Source: Aurantimonas sp. 22II-16-19i
Lineage (GTDB): Bacteria > Pseudomonadota > Alphaproteobacteria > Rhizobiales > Rhizobiaceae
Assembly: GCF_002088275.1 (NCBI RefSeq)
Contig: NZ_AQQS01000035.1
Coordinates: 1 to 59,612, forward strand
Reading direction: 5' to 3'
Length of the DNA: 59,612 bases
A program made the position numbers and the translations under genes. Positions 55,259 through 59,612 of this stretch are shown here, piece by piece. Position 1 is the stretch's first letter; each line of letters begins with the position of its first letter. Below the pieces are notes generated by a model, which did no database searches, had not been told where the DNA came from, and saw nothing but the letters and a program-made list of their open reading frames with translations.

Positions 55259-55610
55259 GGCACCACGCTCCGGAGTGAAGGCTCGGCCCGAAGCGCCGGC
55301 GGCTCCCGTCCTCTCCCCTGGGTCGCCCAATTCCTCAGACCGTATGAGCCGCCAGCTTGGCCATCTCGCAGGTTCCATGTCTTGTCTATGAGGATCAGTG
55401 CTGGAACATTTCGAAGGCCCGGAACGGATCCGTTGCCTGAGCAGCAGAAAGCTCGCAGCTCGAATTCCTTGCACGCGTCCCGGCGGCAAGGGGCTCCAGC
55501 CGCCCCCGACACCCCCCAGCGTCTTCCGCCACTAACCCCTGCGTATAATTGGGCCGCGGGTGCGACTGGCCTATCCCTTCCGAAGCCTTGATCGGAAAAG
55601 GATACCTCGG
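55259..55610. other. Divergent promoter region of FixJ and AraC genes
   Basis: A 352-bp gap with no gene. The short AT-richer piece at about 55540-55555 just upstream of the AraC gene is a plausible promoter. Confidence 0.4.
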
Positions 55611-56195
55611 ATGACATCGGCCATCGCTCTCAATGGCTCGCCGCTTTCGCGAACTGCAACGAGTGCGGCATGGGATCTACCTCCCGACGTCCTTCAGGGT
55701 CTTGTCGCGGAGGTCAGGCGGCATATTCCCGATGGCGAGATCCTGGCGCTCAGATCGCTGGATCGTCTCACCTCCTTCGCCGCCACCGCGTCGCTCGGGC
55801 CCGGCAAGCAGGAAGACCGGCAGCGCGACGCCGGAGCCGGGCCACGCATCGGCGGCCTCGCCCCCTGGCAGGCAAACCGCGTCGAACGCTACATCGGCGA
55901 GAACATCGAGGCACCGATCCGCGTCGCCGACCTCGCCGCGCTCGTCTCCTTGTGTGCGAGCCACTTCTGCCGGGCCTTCCGGGCGCATTTCGGCGAGACG
56001 CCGCACAGCTTCGTGATGCGCCGGCGGATCGAGCATGCCCAGTTGCTGATGGCCTCGACGGACGAACCTCTCAGCCAGATCGCGCTGATGTGCGGCCTGT
56101 CAGATCAGGCCCATCTCTCCCGCCTCTTCCGCCGTCACTTCGCAACGACGCCCTCGAACTGGCGAAGGCGCTCGGTTTGCCGGCAGGCGGCCTGA
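55611..56195 (+). CDS. Small AraC family regulator
   Basis: A 194-residue AraC protein, paralog of the one at 38.4 kb. Double HTH at about 90-190: 'RVADLAALVSLCASHFCRAF', 'IALMCGLSDQAHLSRLFRR'. The N-terminal region is short and without a recognisable effector domain. ATG 55611 has AAAGGA 8 bases upstream; an upstream GTG (55560) is less likely. It lies just before the hydrolase cluster and may control it. Confidence 0.9.
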   Translation: MTSAIALNGSPLSRTATSAAWDLPPDVLQGLVAEVRRHIPDGEILALRSLDRLTSFAATASLGPGKQEDRQRDAGAGPRIGGLAPWQANRVERYIGENIEAPIRVADLAALVSLCASHFCRAFRAHFGETPHSFVMRRRIEHAQLLMASTDEPLSQIALMCGLSDQAHLSRLFRRHFATTPSNWRRRSVCRQAA

Positions 56196-56341
56196 CGATC
56201 ATGCGGCGGCGGCGCCCCGCCGCGCGGCGATCGACCGCCCATCCGTCCAAATCGGCCAGGAGGCGACAAGATCGTGCCGACGCGATCGCCGAAGGATGAC
56301 GCGAACCACTCCCTTTGAACCGGCTAGAGGAACTCTGGACC

Positions 56342-56995
56342 ATGCCCATCGCCGCCACGCCGATCCCGGGCTCCAAGCTCGTCACCCCCACCGACCACAC
56401 GCTGGTGATGATCGACTTCCAGTCGCAGATGGCATTCGCCACCAAGTCGATCGACGCGATCACGCTTCGCAACAACGCTGCCCTCGTGGCCAGTGCCGCC
56501 AGGGGTTTCGAAGTTTCGACCGTGCTGACGACCGTCGCCGAAAAGAGCTTCTCCGGCCCGATGTTTTCCGAGATCACCGACGTGTTTCCCGAAACGCAGC
56601 TCTACGACCGCACCTCGATGAACACGTGGGAAGATGCAGCCACCGTGGCAGCGATCAGCGCGATGGGGAAGGATCGCCTCGTCCTCTGCGGCCTCTGGAC
56701 GTCGGTCTGCATCGTCGGCCCGGCGCTCTCGGCCATCGAACAGGGCTACGAGGTCTATGTCATCGCCGATGCCTGCGGCGACGTGTCCGCCGAGGCTCAC
56801 GAACGGGCGATGGACCGCATGGTCCAGGCCGGCGCCTCGCCGATGACCTCGCTGCAATATCTGCTGGAACTCCAGCGCGACTGGGCACGCACCGAGACCT
56901 ACGACATGACCACCGGCATCGCCCGCAAGCTCGGCGGCGCCTACGGCCTCGGCATCACCTACGCGAAACAGATGTTCAACGCCCACGAGGGCTGA
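56342..56995 (+). CDS. Isochorismatase-family hydrolase (YcaC-like)
   Basis: A 217-residue cysteine hydrolase of the isochorismatase superfamily. Asp25 ('LVMIDFQSQMAF') and Cys123 ('LCGLWTSVCIVGPALS') are in catalytic positions. Closest to E. coli YcaC, whose substrate is unknown. ATG 56342 gives the usual N-terminus; a TTG at 56315 would add nine residues. It starts a same-strand group with an XapX protein, an amidohydrolase and a chloroperoxidase-like hydrolase, an order I recall from other proteobacteria. Confidence 0.92.
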   Translation: MPIAATPIPGSKLVTPTDHTLVMIDFQSQMAFATKSIDAITLRNNAALVASAARGFEVSTVLTTVAEKSFSGPMFSEITDVFPETQLYDRTSMNTWEDAATVAAISAMGKDRLVLCGLWTSVCIVGPALSAIEQGYEVYVIADACGDVSAEAHERAMDRMVQAGASPMTSLQYLLELQRDWARTETYDMTTGIARKLGGAYGLGITYAKQMFNAHEG

Positions 56996-57059
56996 ACGAT
57001 CGCGGCGCCGGATCTGCCACGAACCGGCGCCCCCTCCTTCTTCTGCGACGGAGAGCTGC

Positions 57060-57353
57060 ATGAAGATCTATCTCCTCTCGCTCGGTGCCGGGCTCCTCGT
57101 CGGCATCATCTACGCCCTGATCAACGTGCGCTCGCCCGCCCCGCCCGTCGTCGCTCTGGTCGGCCTTCTCGGGATCCTGGTCGGCGAACAGATCCCGCCT
57201 CTCGTCAGGAGCCTGTTGGCCGACGGACCGACCGCGACCAGCTGGCTGCGCGAACATGTGAAGCCGCATGTGTTCGGCCATCTGCCGCGCGGCGGCGATG
57301 CGGCGGCGGCCGGGCCTGCGCCGACCCGGCATTCGGCATCCGACGCTTCCTGA
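57060..57353 (+). CDS. XapX-domain small membrane protein
   Basis: A 97-residue protein with two membrane segments in its first 55 residues ('LLSLGAGLLVGIIYALINV' and 'VVALVGLLGILVGEQIPPL'), the XapX domain. The rest is a soluble Ala/Gly-rich tail. Function is unknown; it is usually found beside YcaC-type hydrolases and amidohydrolases. ACGGAGA precedes the ATG. It lies 65 bp after the hydrolase gene. Confidence 0.88.
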   Translation: MKIYLLSLGAGLLVGIIYALINVRSPAPPVVALVGLLGILVGEQIPPLVRSLLADGPTATSWLREHVKPHVFGHLPRGGDAAAAGPAPTRHSASDAS

Positions 57354-57434
57354 GGCTGCCGATCGCCCGCGGCCCCGCTAAGGGACCAAGCGGAGGATCG
57401 CGACGGCCGGCCCCGAAAAAGGACTTGAAAGACG

Positions 57435-59339
57435 ATGAGCCTGCCATCCGCGACGGACCGCTCCGCCCCCGACCTGATCCTCCATTCGGGTCTCGTGACG
57501 ACCCTCGACCGCGGCAATCCGACGGCCGACGCCATCGCGATCAAGGACGGGATCTTCACCGCGGTCGGCCATGGACGGGACATCATGCCCCTCGCCGGCC
57601 CGTCGACGACGATCATCGACCTGTTGGGCAAGCGCGTCCTGCCCGGCCTGATCGACAATCATCTCCACATCATCCGCGGCGGGCTCAACTTCAACATGGA
57701 GCTGCGCTGGGACGGGGTGCGCAGCCTCGCCGACGCGATGGCGATGCTGAAGCGCCAGGTCGACGTCACCCCGGCGCCGCAATGGGTGCGGGTCGTCGGC
57801 GGCTTCACCGAGCACCAGTTCGCGGAAAAGCGCCTGCCGACCATCGAGGAGCTCAACGCCGTCGCCCCCGACACGCCGGTGTTCCTGCTGCATCTCTACG
57901 ACCGGGCGATCCTCAACGGCGCGGCCCTCAGGGCCGTCGGCTATGCGAAGGACACGCCGAACCCGCCCGGCGGCGAGATCACCCGCGACGCGAACGGCAA
58001 CCCGACCGGTCTTCTCCTGGCGAAGCCCAATGCCGGCATCCTCTACGCCACGCTGGCCAAGGGGCCGAAGCTGCCTTTCGACTACCAGCTGAATTCCACC
58101 CGCCATTTCATGCGCGAGCTCAACCGGCTCGGCGTCACCGGCGCCATCGATGCCGGCGGCGGCTTCCAGAACTATCCCGACGACTATGCCGTCATCGCGA
58201 AGCTGCACGACGCCCAGCAGCTGACCATCCGCCTCGCCTACAACCTCTTCACCCAGAAGCCGAAAGAGGAGAAGGAGGACTTCCTCAACTGGACGAAGAC
58301 CTCGACCTACAAGCAGGGCGACGACTATTTCCGCCACAACGGCGCCGGCGAGATGCTGGTCTTTTCCGCCGCCGACTTCGAGGATTTCCGCCAGCCGCGG
58401 CCGGACATGGGGCCGGAGATGGAGGGCGAGCTCGACGACGTCGTCCGCATCCTCGCCGAAAACCGCTGGCCCTGGCGGCTGCACGCCACCTATGACGAGA
58501 CGATTTCGCGGGCGCTCGACGTCTTCGAGAAGGTCAATCAGGACATCCCGCTCGAAGGCCTCAACTGGTTCTTCGACCATGCCGAGACGATCTCCGAGCG
58601 CTCGATCGACCGCATCGCGGCGCTCGGCGGCGGCATCGCCGTGCAGCACCGCATGGCCTATCAGGGCGAGTATTTCGTCGAGCGCTACGGGATGGGCGCG
58701 GCGGAAGCGACCCCGCCGATCGCACGCATGCTGGAAAAGGGCGTGAAGACCTCCGCCGGCACCGACGCCACCCGGGTGGCCTCCTACAATCCGTGGGTCT
58801 CGCTCGCCTGGATGATCACCGGCCGCACCGTTGGCGGCCTGAGGATCACCCCCCAGCACAATTGCCTCGACCGCGAGACGGCGCTGCGGATGTGGACCGA
58901 GAACGTCACCTGGTTCTCCAACGAGGAGGGCAAGAAGGGCCATGTCGCAGTCGGCGAGTTCGCCGATCTGGTGGTGCCGGACAAGGACTTCTTCGCCTGC
59001 GCCGAGAGCGAGATTTCGGACATCACGGCCGCCCTCACCATGGTCGGCGGCAAGGTCGTCTGGGGCGCCGGCGACTTCGCCAGATTCGACGAGGCCGCGC
59101 CGCCGCCGGCGATGCCCGACTGGTCGCCGGTCCGCTCCTTCGGCGGCTATGCCGCCTGGGGCGAGCCCGACGGTGCCGGAGCCCCGGCGCTGGCCCGCAG
59201 GATGGCGGCCGCCTGCGGCTGCGCGAACAGTTGCGGCGTCCACGGCCACGACCATGCGACCGGCTGGTCGTCGAAACTGCCGATCTCGGATCTGAAGAGC
59301 TTCTGGGGCGCTCTCGGCTGCGCATGCTGGGCGGTCTGA
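57435..59339 (+). CDS. YtcJ-type amidohydrolase with a Cys-rich tail
   Basis: A 634-residue metal-dependent amidohydrolase. 'GLIDNHLHIIRGG' supplies the HxH pair, 'WFFDHAETISERSIDR' a further His, and 'SAGTDATRVASYNPW' the catalytic Asp region. It is cytoplasmic, with no signal peptide. The last about 60 residues are unusual: seven Cys and several His in 'ACGCANSCGVHGHDH' and 'GALGCACWAV', which look metal-binding. The substrate is unknown; the neighbours suggest a detoxification or catabolic unit. Confidence 0.93.
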   Translation: MSLPSATDRSAPDLILHSGLVTTLDRGNPTADAIAIKDGIFTAVGHGRDIMPLAGPSTTIIDLLGKRVLPGLIDNHLHIIRGGLNFNMELRWDGVRSLADAMAMLKRQVDVTPAPQWVRVVGGFTEHQFAEKRLPTIEELNAVAPDTPVFLLHLYDRAILNGAALRAVGYAKDTPNPPGGEITRDANGNPTGLLLAKPNAGILYATLAKGPKLPFDYQLNSTRHFMRELNRLGVTGAIDAGGGFQNYPDDYAVIAKLHDAQQLTIRLAYNLFTQKPKEEKEDFLNWTKTSTYKQGDDYFRHNGAGEMLVFSAADFEDFRQPRPDMGPEMEGELDDVVRILAENRWPWRLHATYDETISRALDVFEKVNQDIPLEGLNWFFDHAETISERSIDRIAALGGGIAVQHRMAYQGEYFVERYGMGAAEATPPIARMLEKGVKTSAGTDATRVASYNPWVSLAWMITGRTVGGLRITPQHNCLDRETALRMWTENVTWFSNEEGKKGHVAVGEFADLVVPDKDFFACAESEISDITAALTMVGGKVVWGAGDFARFDEAAPPPAMPDWSPVRSFGGYAAWGEPDGAGAPALARRMAAACGCANSCGVHGHDHATGWSSKLPISDLKSFWGALGCACWAV

Positions 59340-59380
59340 GCGTCATCCGTTCGCGGACGTTCGACCGGTATCATCCTGAC

Positions 59381-59402
59381 GCGGATGCGGCGACGCATCC
59401 GC
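59381..59402 (+). terminator. Hairpin after the amidohydrolase
   Basis: GCGGATGCG (59381-59389) and CGCATCCGC (59394-59402) form a perfect 9-bp stem with a GCGA loop, 40 bp after the stop codon. No T-run follows, so it may be a weak terminator or an mRNA-stabilising hairpin before the next gene. Confidence 0.5.
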
Positions 59403-59561
59403 AAACGCCACCCCGCATCGCCGAGCGGGACCGATCGCCTGCCGGCATTCACCCGACACGCCGGGTCTGGCTCCTTGCCGGATCGGCAATGGCGGGCCCC
59501 TCGGCCTTCCTGGCGCAGCCATGCGGCGACCGCCAGAGCCGACCACAAAGGAGAAATCACA

Positions 59562-59612
59562 ATGCCCTTCGTCAAGACCCAGGACGGCACCGACATCTTC
59601 TACCGCGATCTC
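59562..59612 (+). CDS. Chloroperoxidase-like alpha/beta hydrolase, 5' end only
   Basis: The last 17 codons of the window read MPFVKTQDGTDIFYRDL, the standard start of non-haem chloroperoxidase-type hydrolases; it parallels the internal start of the hydrolase at 35206 ('FVTTRDGVQIYYKDWG'). AAAGGAG lies 8 bases before the ATG. The gene runs off the window. It closes the isochorismatase-XapX-amidohydrolase group. Confidence 0.8.
   Translation, partial: MPFVKTQDGTDIFYRDL

Overview
The window is about 59.6 kb of GC-rich DNA packed with genes on both strands. It looks like the chromosome or a large replicon of an alphaproteobacterium, most likely of the order Hyphomicrobiales (Methylobacterium, Aurantimonas or rhizobium-like). 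Reasons: a VirA/VirG-type two-component pair, many FixJ-type regulators, a cyanide-insensitive-type bd oxidase, a palindromic intergenic repeat of the kind common in this order, and strong GC bias in codon position 3. I cannot name the genus. I see no rRNA, tRNA, CRISPR array, prophage or intact insertion sequence.

Layout. 0.2-4.8 kb: small stress and redox enzymes (cupin, DoxX-like protein, an SDR/SnoaL operon facing an HxlR regulator, PAP2 phosphatase, flavin monooxygenase). 5.0-10.0 kb: a minus-strand unit of an unknown protein, a di-haem cytochrome c peroxidase, a VirA-like hybrid kinase and a VirG-like regulator. 10.4-19.4 kb: GMC oxidoreductase facing an HTH-GAF protein, a secreted alpha/beta hydrolase facing a LysR regulator, a dead SDR fragment, a transglutaminase-like protein, a PHB-depolymerase-like esterase and an RsbRD-type histidine kinase. 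19.5-22.5 kb: IS3 transposase remnant, two response regulators, a Tat-leader fragment, an intergenic repeat and an AraC regulator. 22.8-28.6 kb: Dps, an FdhF/YdeP molybdopterin oxidoreductase, CydAB and a UBP zinc-finger protein. 28.9-33.9 kb: an EmrAB-like efflux pair facing a tandem AraC pair. 34.4-43 kb: an internally repeated secreted protein, a Tat-type hydrolase, a PAS histidine kinase, an AraC regulator, PoxB, a flavin monooxygenase and an MFS gene with an internal deletion. 43.2-56.2 kb: a signalling island with a MASE4 kinase/FixJ pair, a 1656-residue kinase/ATPase/histidine kinase, a receiver-PAS-kinase/FixJ pair, AraC regulators including a deleted duplicate, and a receiver/FixJ pair. 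56.3 kb to the end: isochorismatase-family hydrolase, XapX protein, amidohydrolase and the first 17 codons of a chloroperoxidase-like hydrolase.

How the genes fit together. The theme is sensing and stress response: 5 histidine kinases plus one giant multi-kinase, 5 FixJ-type regulators, 1 VirG-like regulator, 2 free receivers and 6 intact AraC regulators, interleaved with redox enzymes, a terminal oxidase, Dps and drug export. Several units are translationally coupled by ATGA or GTGA overlaps, and both kinase-FixJ pairs overlap by exactly 11 bp. Decay is also visible: three truncated or internally deleted genes, one transposase remnant and one orphan Tat leader suggest an accessory region in turnover.
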